From positions 82,442-146,441 of the forward strand of contig JAYKAV010003085.1 of NCBI GenBank assembly GCA_035582835.1: 64,000 bases of DNA, read 5' to 3'. Each line of letters begins with the position of its first letter. Positions within the stretch are counted from its first letter, which is position 1. This DNA is from Phoebastria nigripes. Taxonomy: Eukaryota; Chordata; Aves; Procellariiformes; Diomedeidae. This document shows, piece after piece, positions 11,932-24,970 of the stretch. Both the position numbers and the translations under genes were made by a program. The notes under the pieces were generated by a model. It saw nothing but the letters and a program-made list of their open reading frames with translations. It was not told where the DNA came from and ran no database searches.

Positions 11932-13822
11932 TTTCATTCTGGGAAAGTTTTTACACTGTCATTTATTTATTATCCTTGCCAGCCACCGGTGTGCTGTTTT
12001 CTGGTAGCTGTGCCTACATGCTCTGTGTAGACACACACAGTGGAAAAAGAAACCAGCTGTGCTTCACCCACTTCCAAACACCTTACTGGAGAAATCAGCA
12101 ATAAGATCGCTGTAATGAGCCTTCTTCCTCCACCCTCCATTCCCCTGCCAGTACGAATTTAAGGTTTACTTGGCAGAGGAATGATATTTGTCCTTCATGT
12201 ATCCTAGAACTTGCTTATTTATCTTTTGTAAATCAAATAACTCCCCTTTTAACCTTGAACATTCCCTGGTCCTGACCCAGATAGTCTTGCAAAATAGGCC
12301 AGTCAATCACGTTCTCCTTCTCATTGCATAGGGTGGTAGTGGGAGAATAGAAAAACCTTCTGTCACTAAATCCTTTCCACCCACAGGCAAAAACTCTTCA
12401 CCCAATTAACTAACACCAGGTGCACACTTGAATGCATCTGAGGTATGTGGTATACTTACTGGCTCTGTTCCTAACTTGGCAGACAGGCATGAAATCTGCC
12501 CCTGATTAGCCTATTTTGCTAGAGCTGCAGTGAAGGGTGTCTCCCCTCTCAAGAAAAAATCTTAGGTGTTTCTGTGTAAATAATGAGTGCCTTGACCATG
12601 CAAGACCCAGAATACACTGTGCATTAAAAGGACTATCCTTTTTATGAACNGATTTGTCAAGATGGACAAGTGGCAGTAGTTCACTGCAAAACAAAAAGTA
12701 TTAGCAGTGCCTGACCAGCATTTTGTGCAAATTCTGTATATGTAGAGAGTATCACAGTCCATCTCCACGGTTGGGTTCCTACCTTTATGGGTGTAGGGAT
12801 ACTTAAGACACTCTGGTTCCCTCCAGGTTTGCCTTCTCCCACATATATTTTTGCTCTGCCAGCTTTAGCTAGCAGAGAAAATATTTTTAAATGTCTGTGG
12901 CCAATATCAGCCCAGGTGCATACACATTTCAATTTCTGAATACAACTAGTATGGCTCTTAGGGAGCCTGAACCTCCATCAGTCCCATTTTTGACTTAGAG
13001 GATTTCAAAGCACCAAGCATCCCTGAAAATCAGATGTTATCATTTGTAAACCTAGTTTGAGTACAAAGAAGCTGAGACATCCAGGATTAGCAAAAGACTT
13101 TAAATACTTTTCCCTGAATGTTCTTGTTCTTTATTAATATTCCATAAATGAGGTGAAAGCTGACAAAATTTGTGAGGTCCTAGCCTGATCTGTGTGATGG
13201 CCAAATTCTTTTACGTAAAGCTATTGGTTTATTTTCTTGTAGCAAAACAGCTTAACCTTTAACTGATGTAACAAGCCATATTCAAGACTTTACAGTTACT
13301 ACATATGACTTAACCCACTTAAATAGCTAAAATCTTGTAATTCAGGATTTCTACCTAATATCAGTAACATGCACTTTCTCATTCTTTTAAGGCACTTACA
13401 GAGCATAGATGATCAATACATAGAATAGACGATGAACTATAGCTACTGAATGTAGCCAACAGAATCAGGTTTTTAAGTGATAAAATTGTAACAGCTGTGA
13501 AGTTGCACTAAGATGTCCCATTCCATGGATACGAAAATATTAAGTTACTACTAAGCTATTCTTTGGACTATTTTCTCTGCTACTTTATGGTACCTCAGAA
13601 CACCTAGGCCAAAACACAAGCCAAAATCCTTATTCTTGGATTTGGCCACTTGAGAGGAATACGAATCTGTACTTGCAAGTAACTTGAGCTTGGCCTTCCT
13701 ACAGGTCTATCCCCTCCCTTAAATCATCAGCTTCCTCTTTTTTCTCTTTAACTAGAAGATATTGAGGACTATTTTAAAATCTGAGAGACTTAAATTCACA
13801 TTTAACCATGTTTAAAAAATAT

Positions 13823-13827
13823 GTCTT
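13823..13827. repeat. Target-site duplication GTCTT (left copy)
   Basis: The five bases GTCTT directly before the LTR end at 13,828 are repeated exactly after the other LTR end (14,407-14,411). A 5-bp duplication fits ERVL-type integration. Confidence 0.85.
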
Positions 13828-13953
13828 TGTCGTGGTTTAACCTCAGCCGGCAACTAAGCACCACACAGCCACTCACTCACTCCCCCGCAGTGGGATGGGG
13901 GAGAGAATCGGAAGGGTAAAAGTGAGAAAACTCATGGGTTGAGATNAAGACAG

Positions 13954-13959
13954 TTTAAT
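13954..13959 (-). promoter_or_regulatory. ATTAAA polyadenylation-type hexamer of the LTR
   Basis: ATTAAA on the minus strand, about 180 bases downstream of the TATA box. This agrees with the R-region poly-A signal of a retroviral LTR. It is a common hexamer, so the position inside the LTR is the main support. Confidence 0.45.
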
Positions 13960-14140
13960 AGGGAAAGCAAAAGACATGCATGCAAGCAGAGCAAAACAAG
14001 GAATTCATTCACTACTTCCCATCGGCAGGCAGGTGTTCAGCCATCTCCAGGAAAGCAGGGCTCCATCACGTGTAATGGTTACTTGGGAAGACAAACGCCA
14101 TCATTCCAAATGTTCCCCCCTTCCTTCTTCTTCCCCCAGC

Positions 14141-14148
14141 TTTATATA
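14141..14148 (-). promoter_or_regulatory. TATA box of the solo LTR
   Basis: TATATAAA on the minus strand, placed in the middle of the LTR where the U3 promoter of such elements normally lies. It could drive antisense transcription leftward from this position. Whether it is active cannot be told from sequence. Confidence 0.6.
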
Positions 14149-14406
14149 CTGAGCATGACATCATATGGTATGGAATACCCCATTGGCCAGTTGGGCTAGC
14201 TGTCCTGGCTATGCGCCCTCCCAGCTTCTTGTGCACCTGGTAGAGCATGGGAAGCTGAAAAGTCCTTGACCAGTGTAAACATTACTTAGCAACAACTAAA
14301 ACATCAGTGTGTTATCAACATTATTCTCATACTAAAGCCAAAACACAGCACTATACCAACTACTAGGAAGAAAATTAACTCTATCATCCCAGCCAAAACC
14401 AGGACA

Positions 14407-14411
14407 GTCTT
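14407..14411. repeat. Target-site duplication GTCTT (right copy)
   Basis: Exact copy of the five bases at 13,823-13,827, on the other side of the LTR. Confidence 0.85.
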
Positions 14412-14559
14412 TCAGACAAATTGAGTCTGATATAACCCAGTGTACTGTGCTGTCTGGAATTAAAACACAAAACACATTGCATGTATATCCATCCCCCTGC
14501 AGATTCTTCTAAAGAGCTGGAATTCAAATCCTGGTCTGTAGAAGGACAGAAGAGCACAG

Positions 14560-15075
14560 NATCGACTCAAAGATCCATTCAGCCTAGAACACCATTGTCC
14601 ACTGGAGCTAGGTGTGTGGCCCCAGGAAAGATATTAGAAATAGGCTAAGTATAGAGTAATCCTTCCCTGGCATAAACTCCCACTCTGTGGAAATTATCAT
14701 TTTAGAGAGTTGCTGTATAGGAAAGTTGCAACTGGATCATTCTATTTAATATAGCCAAGGCTGGGTCTGTTTTTCATAAATTTATCCAAATCTTGATTTT
14801 TTTTGTAATACAAGAAATCCACAATATTCTCGGAATGAGTTCCACAGTTTAGTTACGTATGTATGTGAAAAAAACTCTTCCTTTCTTTTACCTTACATTT
14901 GCTGTCAAGCAATGCCAGTTTGTGCTCTCTGCTTTTCCTTTTGTGAGAGTGAGTGAGTAATTTCCATGGTTCATCTTATTTACACCTTCCTCTTTTTATA
15001 TGTCTCTATTATATCATTCTTCATCTTCTTCTATTCCAGGGTGATAAATCTTAATCAATTTAGTCTCTCCTTGTC
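14560..15075 (-). mobile_element. Ancient CR1/L3-like LINE fragment
   Basis: The plus strand shows, in order, the landmarks of the reverse complement of old reptile/bird CR1 elements: a GATCCATTCAGCCTAGAA block (like 'GGTCCATCTAGCCCAGTA'), an ATAGCCAAGG block, a TCATAAATTTATCCAAATCTT block, GAGTTCCACAGTTTAGTTACG at about 14,837-14,857, a run ending CTTCCTTTC, CTCTATTATATCATTCTTC (where the younger elements encode the RLRGDL region), and AATTTAGTCTCTCCTTG near 15,057-15,074. So many landmarks in the right order make this a real, heavily diverged relic, with ORF2 C-terminus and 3' UTR reading leftward. No frame is kept. Boundaries are approximate. Confidence 0.72.
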
Positions 15076-17890
15076 TTTAGTGTTGCCCTGTAACTGCTTG
15101 TTGCCATTCACTGTGTCTTTGATAATTCTTCCATAGCAATTTTGAGATGCAGTTGAATTTGGTTTATTTTCCTTAGAAATAAGCTGACAGATCTTCACAA
15201 AATAAAATATCAAATGCTGTATCCAAATATATAATATCATATGTACTAAGCTTTTTGTTTATCAATTAGAATGTTTCCATGCATGAAGAGAATTCCACGT
15301 ATTGTCTGCCTAGGACAGACATGAAGAAACACTCTTGCACAGCCACAGAATAACTATATAAATTTTTTATGTCACCACAGTGTTCACCAAGACTGAGACT
15401 TTTTAAGTGACATACTCCCTGTTTCTTATTATTTGAAAGTATAACTATTCCTTTTAATCTTTATCTATCTTCCCTACCCTAATCCTNTATTGGAATTTAG
15501 GATGTACTTCTGGCCTACAATCAATATTTGAATCACCACTGGTCATCTCTAAAAATCTTCACTAATGTCAGACTTTCTAATATGTGTCTTCTTATTTTGT
15601 CTAAAAAAGGAATCGTTATGGGTAACTAGTTGTAACCTGAGTGATAGAGGTTGGGAAAATCCAGAGAACAGATTTTCTCTGAGGTATAGTTGGCATAATT
15701 ATTGTCTTAATCTCAACATCCTACAATTTTCTGGTTTTTCTCTTTTCAGTGACACAGTCTGAGAGCCATTAACACAGCTAAGGGCAACGAGCAAGTGCAG
15801 AGAATGAATGTTCTGATTCAGTTTATGTTCCAGGGCAGCATGAGCTATATCCCTAAATAATTATTTAAGAAGTTTACACCAGGATTCAGGAGCTGGAGAA
15901 CATGTCACACAATAATTTTTTTTTCAGTGAGCCACCCTGTAGTGATTTTTGGTGGTGGAGGAAGTGAACATACAGATCAGACAAACGCCAAGTGAAAAGC
16001 AGTAATTAAATTTTGGGCCACATACCTACTGGTACACGTAGTCTTATTTCAGTAGACCCAGGCTAGTTTATACTAAAAGCCATTAGGGATTCACATGGAT
16101 ACCAAACTCTTCCACCTCCCACTACAATAACATCCATATGGCTTTCTACATATAGTTGCAAATTCAAATCACTGAGGAATTCCATGCAGTGCTTTTATCC
16201 TCTCACCTAACAAATCATCTATAAAGTTAAGTACCCTTCACATGGTATTTGGATTAAGGGGTCATCTACTGTTTTCACAGACAGCTATTTGTTATTGGCA
16301 TGTTTAGGTTCTGCATATAAATAGCACAGATTCATAATCAAATATTTTTTTGCAAAGTCAAAACATTTAGAGGAACTGGATGAAAAAGTGACTGGAGACA
16401 AGTCTTTGCCATCTACTTTCCCACTTCTCTGTGGCCTCTTCTTAATGGTAGCAGGCCGTCTATAGATTTCTAGGAATTAAGTACACATCTACCCTGCCCA
16501 CAGGGCAGATAAATCAGAGTTTATGCAGTGTTGTTTGAAGATTTTTTTATACAGCTCTTAGTAGAGGTAGAGGAAACAGAGTGGGAGGGAAGGGGTAAAA
16601 GCCTGCTGACTCTGCAGGTTCCATCCTGTAAGTTCAGGCAGTTTGCATGACCCCCCCACCCCCTCCACCACTATATGTCAAAGGTGACATCTTTGCAATA
16701 ATTAAGAGTACTTTTTTTCTGTGCCTTGTAAAAAACATTAGGGCAGATGAATGAGTGAACCAGTCAGCGAAAAGATAATTCTAGATTTGTCTCTTAAAAT
16801 GGACAATAGGAGATGTTTTTGTAAGACTGTAAAAACAGGACAAGCATATACCAATACTTCCCACAGTGCTACACCAGATGCCAGCAATCTGTGATTTAAG
16901 GACTCAGAGCAAGATGAATTTTCATTTTTAATTCAGTTGCTCTCCTTTGAATTCTATCACTTTAACCAATGATGTTTAGAACCCCTATAAACTTTTTCCC
17001 CATAACCTCCTAAGGCATGATTCTCCATGTTTAACCACATGTTGTATGAAGGAATATCTCCTTTGGCTAGTTTCTAAGCACGATCCAGGAAACACATGTG
17101 AGCAGAGCAAAGAGCAGATTTATCACCTAAAGCCCAAGCCTCTTGAGTATTCAAATGCTTATCTTCTTTGGAATGTCAAAGGAAGTAAATTCTGAAATGG
17201 CCTTCAGAGTTTGGGCTACCATTGTATGCTATTCATTTTCAAATCAATGGCAGTGCTAACAATTATTTCAATGAAAAATTAGTCAGCTTTTAATTTCACC
17301 CTATTACCTCTCAGTTCTTTTTTTCTTTTTCACTATGTAAAGTCTGCATCAAAGCATCAAAGCAAAGATATTAAACTTGTTCAGCAGCTTGCTTTGATTT
17401 TATTTCCCTGGATAAGAGGCTGACTTAAACCTCATCATTAAGGGTCACGGAAATGAAGAGAGCTAGAAAGGCTTTACATACCGATTTGGAGCCATGTCAT
17501 GTAACAACAGTCTGCTTGCAAGGCTGAGCTTTTCTTCTTTAGCTTATGCAACATACCACTTCTTTTGTGAAGCCATTGAAGATAGCACAACAAAAGTGTG
17601 TTTTGTGAGGCACTTCTCATAAAAAACCACTATTGCTTATAAACACATAAAAAACTATTGCTTTACATAACTCAACAGCTATAAGCAGTAAGTAAGGATG
17701 AAGGTCCAGGGCCAAGAGGGAGTTCAGTGTTTTCTGATGAGTGCAGGAGTTGACAGAATACAGGTGCTCTGAGAGTCTGGAGGTCAGGGAGGATGTTCTG
17801 CACTGTCGGTGGTGCCAGAGTGCAGGACTTTGACCAGATTCCTTTAGATATTCTGCACATGGGGGGTTTAATGTGTAATACAGGACTTAC

Positions 17891-17913
17891 TTATTTTAAG
17901 TTATTTTAAGTTA
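17891..17913. repeat. TTATTTTAAG tandem duplication
   Basis: The decamer TTATTTTAAG occurs twice in perfect tandem and is followed by a partial third start (TTA). It is a minor local duplication. Confidence 0.7.
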
Positions 17914-20155
17914 CATGGGATTTTGATTTAGCAGAGAGATGCAGGAATGCATTTGAATCACAGTGCAAGTACAAATTGCACTTAGCGGACTGCAGCAATT
18001 GCAGTATTCAGTTGAATCACAATACAAACAAGAATTTCCTTACTGAGCTCTATAATATCCTCACCATCACGACACCAGACATACCCAGTCACTACGAAGC
18101 ATACATGAGCTGAAACCAGCTCAAGCCCATTGCTCTCCTCAAAGGTCTTTTGTTTGTTGCTCAGTTTGGATTCTGTGTGTGACATATTTTTTGCATTTTA
18201 TTGATTANCTACGGGATGAACAGTTACCAAACAGCTGATATAACCATTCATATGGAGCAAAGGCTCCGCTCTGGTCCCCTTTGCCATGAGTTCAGCATCC
18301 TTTACAGCAGCCATGGTCAGTCATTCGCACATTCTCCCCAAGCTTCATAAGCACATCATCCTTGGCCATCTCCTCTGAGCCTTCCATTGTAAGGGCTCAT
18401 TGATCAGCTACAGGTGGCCATATCAGAGAAGGATAAAGAAAAAAGGCAGATGTTTACTGAGCAAAGAATACAGAAATGAAAGCAAAAAGTGTTAAATTCT
18501 ACCAGGTAATTGCAATCAAAGGTTAGTGAACCAGAATATAATATAAATGAGGATGAGAAGAAAAGGTCAGAGGAGGTGCAGCAGTTGTTCATGCCTTTAT
18601 GTAGGTGTAGATGGATGAAATATCCAAAAGGCTTTGGATGGTTTGGTTTATCTGTCAGCTTTATGTTCCTGTGAGAAAATAACTTCCTTCTTTCTGTGAG
18701 TCCTACTCCCGTGCTAGACCCCAGCAAGTTAATAATAAATCTCTGTTATTCTCCTACAGCTCAATAATTTCAAAATCATCAGAAGTTTTTGCTTAGTTTA
18801 AAATAAACCTTTTCTAGAGCTTTACCTAATGTCTCAGACTTACAGAAATGTGCCGATATTCTTGTGAGAATAGAAGGAAATGAAAGTAAAGAGGAGGGGG
18901 TTTGTTGGTTTGGTGGTGGTTTTTTCCCCCCCTCTCTGCCTCTAAAAGGGTTAACTTGATATTTGGACTACAGTTCATAGTGGGGTAAGGTGAGCATGAG
19001 GGGCTATTGTTATATGCAGACTGATTTCCCCATTTCAGCTCAAAAGCATTTTTAAACCTTTGCCATTTGCCCAGCAGCTGTGTTATCTCATAAACACAAG
19101 AATTTTCACTAAGGGATGTCAGCCTCAGCAAAACTATAACAAACAAACAATTTAAAAACAAAGTTTGATTAGCTGCATAAAAGAAGTATATCTGCAGAAT
19201 TTACCCCTCTACCCTAACAAACCTTCATCTTTTTTAAGCCTCAGACATTGCTTACACCCAGTGATTACCTACTGTTTAACAACAAAAAGGAAGTATTATG
19301 ATTGCCAGTCTTTTTACCATAAAGTCCTGCACTTAAGACACTTTAAATAATTGGACGAAATGATGGTATAAAACTCATCAGGATATACTGCGGATTCACA
19401 CTATCATCATTGATTGGCCCGGGTGCATTAGAGCCTAGCAGTTGTTGGTTGTTCTTGTTTTGTTTTGCATTTCTCCCTTCTTCTCCCTCTCCTCCACGTA
19501 GTTAAGTTTTATATTATTTGAAAAATTAATTTAGAAATGGCAGCATTTCAAAGCAGTTCTAAACAAACATGGTTTCAATTTAGAGTAAATGTTTAGGCTG
19601 AGAGACAAGAGAGAGAGCCTGCTTTAGCAGCCAAGACATTGGTATGATAGTTACTAGAGACTGATTCCATCTTTAGCTTTCTCATTTATCTTTTCAAAGT
19701 TCTATACTATGCTTCCTTATAATGCCTATTTGCACTATAAGACCAACAGGATAGAAACCGTCTAGATTTTATGCATGTATAGTGGCTAGTATGATGGTAT
19801 TCTGAACTCAGTTAGAGCCTTGATGTGCTATAATAATGAAAATAATAAAGGTAAGAAAATTATGCTGCTGAAAAGCAACTTGTGGATCACTTACCTACTT
19901 TAAATGCTTACTTTTATTTTGAAAAAGAAAGAAAAAAAAAAGAGTTTATCACATCTTTTGTCTTGTTATGAAGAGAATCAAACTCTCCACTGTGCAAACA
20001 GCTCTCAGTGGGAATTTAAAAAGCTTTCAAGCAGCATTACAGTTACCAGTACTACAAGCAAGGATTTTTTGGATCTTATTTTAGTGTAACTTGTCTGTAT
20101 TTAAGTATAATGTCAATGAGAGCAGCCTAAGCATTTAAATGTTATTTTGTTGTAA

Positions 20156-20232
20156 AATATTTAGATAGAAAATTTTTCTATATATTTTCTATATAATTTC
20201 TAAATATATTCTATATATATTAAAATATATAC
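20156..20232. repeat. AT-rich TATA/CTATATA low-complexity tract
   Basis: Repeated TATATTTTCTATATA-like units with very few G or C bases. Low complexity, with no sign of a transcribed feature. Confidence 0.75.
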
Positions 20233-22049
20233 TACATTTTCCCTCTTCTTCATTAGGGCTTACATTTGATGATATCTGATGTAAGAAACAGAACTTGCAA
20301 AGTCTTTTCTAAGTAGGAAAAAAGTATACATTTAGAAGTTATTAAAATAATCTCTAAAGTATAGGAATCCTTGTCAAAGTATCTCATCTAAACTTTCTCT
20401 CTTCATTAACCCACAAAGCTCAAAAGCAGCATATGTTTCATAATTAACAAAGTGAATTAGTCAGTTAAGCACTGTGTTTCCCTATTTGTTTCTTATTTAA
20501 GAACATGCCCCAAGTTCTGTAAAGGTATCTATTTTTTCTTAATATTCAGAAATAATTTCAAATTTAAATAATTTTCAAATAATTCTCATCCAATGGATTA
20601 CTCCTGCACTGCACTCTATTTTTCTATTCAGAGTGAATGGATGGACAGCTAAGTCACATGGAACTGTTTCTATTTTGGCTGATTGACTAAAACTTTCTTA
20701 ATCAAGAGAAAAATATGGTTAAAAAAAAGCAATAAATGGTTGTCCTACTATCACAAGGTTAGCCACTTCCTAATACATTTTATGAAAAAAAATCATTTCA
20801 GACCTATGTCCAGAAAGAGCCACTGAAGAAAGGTAAACAAAGTTGAAGAGAAAACACCAGACTTCTTGGAATTTAAATGAAGGCTATTTTCACTGCATTC
20901 AGTCAGCAAGATACTAGTTTATGAAGTGTTCTTACATTTCCTGATCATTATCAATTACTAATCATCTGTTGGATTAACACTGAGTTTGTTGAGTCTTCCA
21001 AAGGGGCTGTGCAGTCCCCATGGGGAGTGTTTACCAAATAGGAAGCCTGATCAAAACTTTTTACATGTACTAAAAATACTAAGGTGGGATGAAACCCACC
21101 ATCAGTCATGCAAAGGTGTTAGATGACATCAAGATAACCCATCTATACAAAACCAAGGGCCTTCGTGTTTGCAGCCATTTATAGCTATAGGATGATAAAT
21201 AAAAATCTGAATCAAATTTGGAAACAATGTCCATAAAATCCATTGGATAAAGGAGAAATGCATGGAAAGAGAAACACTCCCCTGATGTCTTGGAACAGAA
21301 ATCCAATCTAAGTAACTTTTCCATCCAGGTGATATTTGGGTCAGTTATGGACACATGATTTCTCAATTTGTGTAAGAGTTTTTGAATTTAAAGAAAAAAG
21401 GGAAAAAAGAGAAAAAGAAAAGATAAACCAGTGGGTAATTAGGATATTAAAGTGGCCATTCTAGGCCTCACACTATAATCCCCGTTGCGCTTTAACAGAT
21501 TAGATAAAGGTTGTGCAGTGTCACTCTACAAGCATATGCTATAAATTGCTTCATTCTTTGAAGTACAAACTATTTACTCAATACTCACAGCAGAAGGAAG
21601 TTATGTTATTCCAGAATAATATACTACTCTCCCCAAATAAAAAATATTAAGATGATCTTGAAGAAACTGAAATTTACTGCTTTCCTTTTCAGGATATGTT
21701 TATGCTCTCTTACTTTTTATTTAGCTTATTCAATTTTCTTAAGGTCTAATTCCAAGTTAGCAAAAGTGAATAGACTCTCTTAATTAACTTTTCTCTATAC
21801 TGATTCAGGCCCTAATTTTTTTCCCTATAAGTCACGTCTTCCAGCTCTGACTTATTATATCCTTTTTGGAATTCCAAAAGGAATTCCCTGCAACAAGATT
21901 TTCCACATCTCTAGCAGAATTTCTAACTGATAAAATTACTATGCAGTGCCTTTTTATTTTCCGTAATTTTCAGCCCCTTTTAAAGATATGGAAGCTCATT
22001 TCTAATTCAGCTAACTAACTCTGCCTAAGACTTTTGATATATCTAGGAA

Positions 22050-22140
22050 GGAGACTTTCAAAGACACAAACAGGAGCCAGGCACCTACATTCCACTGATA
22101 GCTAATAGGGACCGGGCACCTGTGCCTTTGAAAATCTCCC
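22050..22140. repeat. Small palindromic repeat relic (MITE-like)
   Basis: The left arm GGAGACTTTCAAAGACACA (22,050-22,068) and the reverse complement of the right arm, GGGAGATTTTCAAAGGCACAGG (22,140 back to 22,119), match at most positions and form about 20-base terminal inverted repeats around a 50-base centre. Within the centre, CCAGGCACCT and CCGGGCACCT form a short direct repeat. The TTTTCAAAGGCAC...GCACCT vocabulary resembles an old palindromic amniote interspersed repeat that is common in turtles and crocodilians. This is from memory, and I give no family name. Confidence 0.4.
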
Positions 22141-24930
22141 CCCAGTCAATCACGTCTGACAATTATTCATCAACTTTTCCTACCGTTGTATTGAAAAAAA
22201 TGCGAGCTGTCACTTTCAAGACTGTTCCTGTACACAAGAGAAGCCAAATCCATATCGATCAAAGTGACATGTTTGTAGTGAAAAATAAACTGAAACATCT
22301 ATATAATTTATGGCTTGCTATGTTGGGTGATAAACAGCTGTTTTAATTAAGTTTGAGTTTCAGAGCCTTTTAAACCTACTGCCTGAATTTTATCACCTAT
22401 AAATAAAGAGGCCTTTGGCAAGAGGAATAGATAAACATGAGTATTGATTTTGGTTACAGATGTGGACCTAAGTCCCAGCAGTTACAGCAAATAACATACT
22501 GCTTGCCCCTTTTAAACTACAGTTACCTGCAGAAAACAGTCTGTTATGTTCAGTTCAAGAGAACAGAAGTGCTGAAAGCTTACAATAGCACATTTTGGCT
22601 GGGGAGGACGTTAAGTAATTGCAAGGATACAGGGTTTCCAAACAGCATCTGGATACAGCAGTAACCTTTAACCTTGTCATCATCTATGGGTGTCCCATGC
22701 CCTGTTTATTAGAAGTTTTGGTAATCAGATTCGGAAGCGTAGAACTATAAAGTGCAGGTGATAACACGGGGCAGATTCTGAAATAGATGAGCACCTCAGT
22801 TCCTCTTTCACAAAGAAAGGCTGAAGGCTTTGGAATTCATAGTGCACTTTTATATTGGCACTTCCAAATATTTCTGCAGTGAATACTAAGCTTGCTTGTG
22901 CTTAATTTTGCCTCCTTTTAGATGGATGAAAATAGAGGCACTATATGCTTATGGGTAGAATTAGTGTTGCTTAGACGCATAACTTTTGGGTGGCTAATCA
23001 ATATAAGCTCATTCTATACTCAAGGGAGAAAATCAGGCAACTACAGTGAGGATTTCATACTATGTATGTATACATATATGTCAAAAAAGCTTCATGAATT
23101 GCCCTTAGCATGTGCCTATGTATCTCTACTGACTACAAAGAAAGGCTACAGACTCACTCGGACTAGAAGATTAATTCTTAAAATTTATTACCTAAAATTT
23201 GTTGAGGCAGACTGTAACCCAAAAAACTTTTTTAACTCTTACAGTGATTTATTGGCAGAGCTGGACAAAGAATCCTAAAGTCCCAACTAGTTTTTTTATA
23301 ACTTTGGTTTACCTTACCNTCTCTGGCCCATCCCTTAATAAAGTCTCTAGTGATGGTATTATTTTAAACAGCTTTGTAGGTTTCAGGGAATGAGAAATGT
23401 GGAGCATCTTTTTTCTATACTTTGAACAAATCTTAGATTAATATAATGGTTAAGATGAGAGAAAGCTATAAGGATAGAGGATTTGTGATCAATTATTTCA
23501 GGAATTGAATTATTTGTCAGTCTCATAAAAAGATCAGACCTTGCATCATTTTAAGGCAGAGGTTGTGTTCAGTTTTGGCTGTTGGAGATGTTTAGCTTTC
23601 AGATTTTTGTTCTTATTCAGGCCTGGAACTTAACATTAAATGGGAAACTACTAAACTGTCTTCAAGCTGAAAGAAGTTTACCAAATATCATCATCAAAAA
23701 ACCAAGCTTGATGTCCCTCAAATTCTGACTCCTCATTCCCTCTACTTAATCCTCAGACATCTTGTTTACTATAATAGATTTTACATTTGTCCTTCTTTCC
23801 TTTAAGAGGTGTAGTTTATAGGATATCCCAAGCTAACTAGCTCTGATACAAATAAGATAAAACTGGTGCTAGATATTGCTGAGAAGAGAGTGCAAACATT
23901 AAGAGAAACAGTCCAGTAAAGAAGGCAGAGCTAATGGATCTATTTGGAATCTGTTTATTTGCTTTCTACTTGCAAACTTTGCCATCAAGACGTAATACCT
24001 CCAGCTCAGAAACAGGTTATGCTGTTACTATCCAAAAACTGATGAGACAGTGTTTTGAAGAAAATTCCGCCCCCCATTCTTTTAGGTGATGGAAAAGAAA
24101 TAATCCTTCCCAGAGTTTCTTCAGATCTAACCCTGTTACAAAATTTTGAACTTTCTGTGTCCATTTCTGAAATGTCAATATTTGGAAATATTAACGTGTC
24201 AAATTTTAACTAATTCATCTCAGTTTTGATATACTATCTCTTTCTGAGACTGTAGGGCTGAGCAACTACTTTAAGACTACCAACCAGCCTGAACATGTTC
24301 ATCAAAGCTGACTGATAGCAAAAAGAACTTTAGTTTATTATCTCTGGCCTGTCACACAAAACACTCAAACATTCATCATACTTTCAGGTAATTTTATTAT
24401 TGCTTTCCAGGTATTGATTAAAAAGGTGAACATCTCTGACCATTGTGACAATCCGAGAAAAAAAAAACAACTCATGTTCAGTGTGAGAGTTCAATAAAAA
24501 TTCCGCTCAGCACACAACACTGGCTTGTAGGGGAAGACAAAAAAGAAGAAATATTAAGTATTAGGGAAAAACTGCAAAAGCCTTGACTGTTGGTGTATTT
24601 TAATTTGGTTATATAAACATATGGCAGGTCCTTACATCTGACTGGGATACATTTAATTTTTGTCATATGTTAAAAAGGAAGGACCGGGTGGATTTTTGAG
24701 GACGTGTTAGGAAAAACATGTGAAACACAACTTTCCAATGATCCATGGAAATGATAAATTTTGTTTATTCAAAAGAGGAATTAACTAAGAGAGAGAAAGA
24801 GAAAGAATCTGTGAAGAGCCCAAAGAATACAAATAATGTTTTAGGAAAAGATAATTTTTTTAATCACATTTGCTAGTCTTGAAATTACAAAAGCATGGAA
24901 ATTTAAATTGAAAGTAAAAGGAAACACATT

Positions 24931-24970
24931 AAAAAAAAAAAAAAAAAAAANAAAAAAAAAAAAAAAAAAA
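24931..24970. repeat. Poly-A tract of about 40 bases with one N
   Basis: Twenty A bases, an N at 24,951 and nineteen more A bases. It could be a poly-A tail of a retroposed RNA or a plain homopolymer. I see no processed coding sequence upstream, so the plain homopolymer is preferred. Its real length is probably uncertain in the assembly. Confidence 0.9.

Larger units (their letters stand above)
11226..13827. other. Unique DNA without a recognisable gene
   Basis: Between the CR1 and the solo LTR, no open frame has recognisable protein similarity. A probable MIR-like SINE fragment lies at 11,837-11,931. The stretch from 11,690 to 12,150 is somewhat richer in G and C than its surroundings. One N lies at 12,650. 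Confidence 0.65.
13828..14406 (-). mobile_element. Solo LTR of an avian ERVL-type endogenous retrovirus
   Basis: This 579-bp element, read on the minus strand, starts TGTCCTGGTTTTGGCTGG and ends CCACGACA, so it has the TG...CA ends of an LTR. It is flanked by a perfect 5-bp duplication. On the minus strand a TATATAAA box lies at 14,148-14,141 and an ATTAAA polyadenylation-type hexamer at 13,959-13,954, which divides it into U3, R and U5. No primer-binding site, gag, pol or env sequence is present on either side, so the internal part was lost, most likely by recombination between the two original LTRs. One N lies at 13,946. The first 169 bases of a second copy start at 63,832. It has no coding capacity. 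Confidence 0.92.

Noticed and set aside
24931..24970. Poly-A tail of a processed pseudogene
   Set aside because: No coding-like or gene-derived sequence was found upstream, and no flanking direct repeats were seen.
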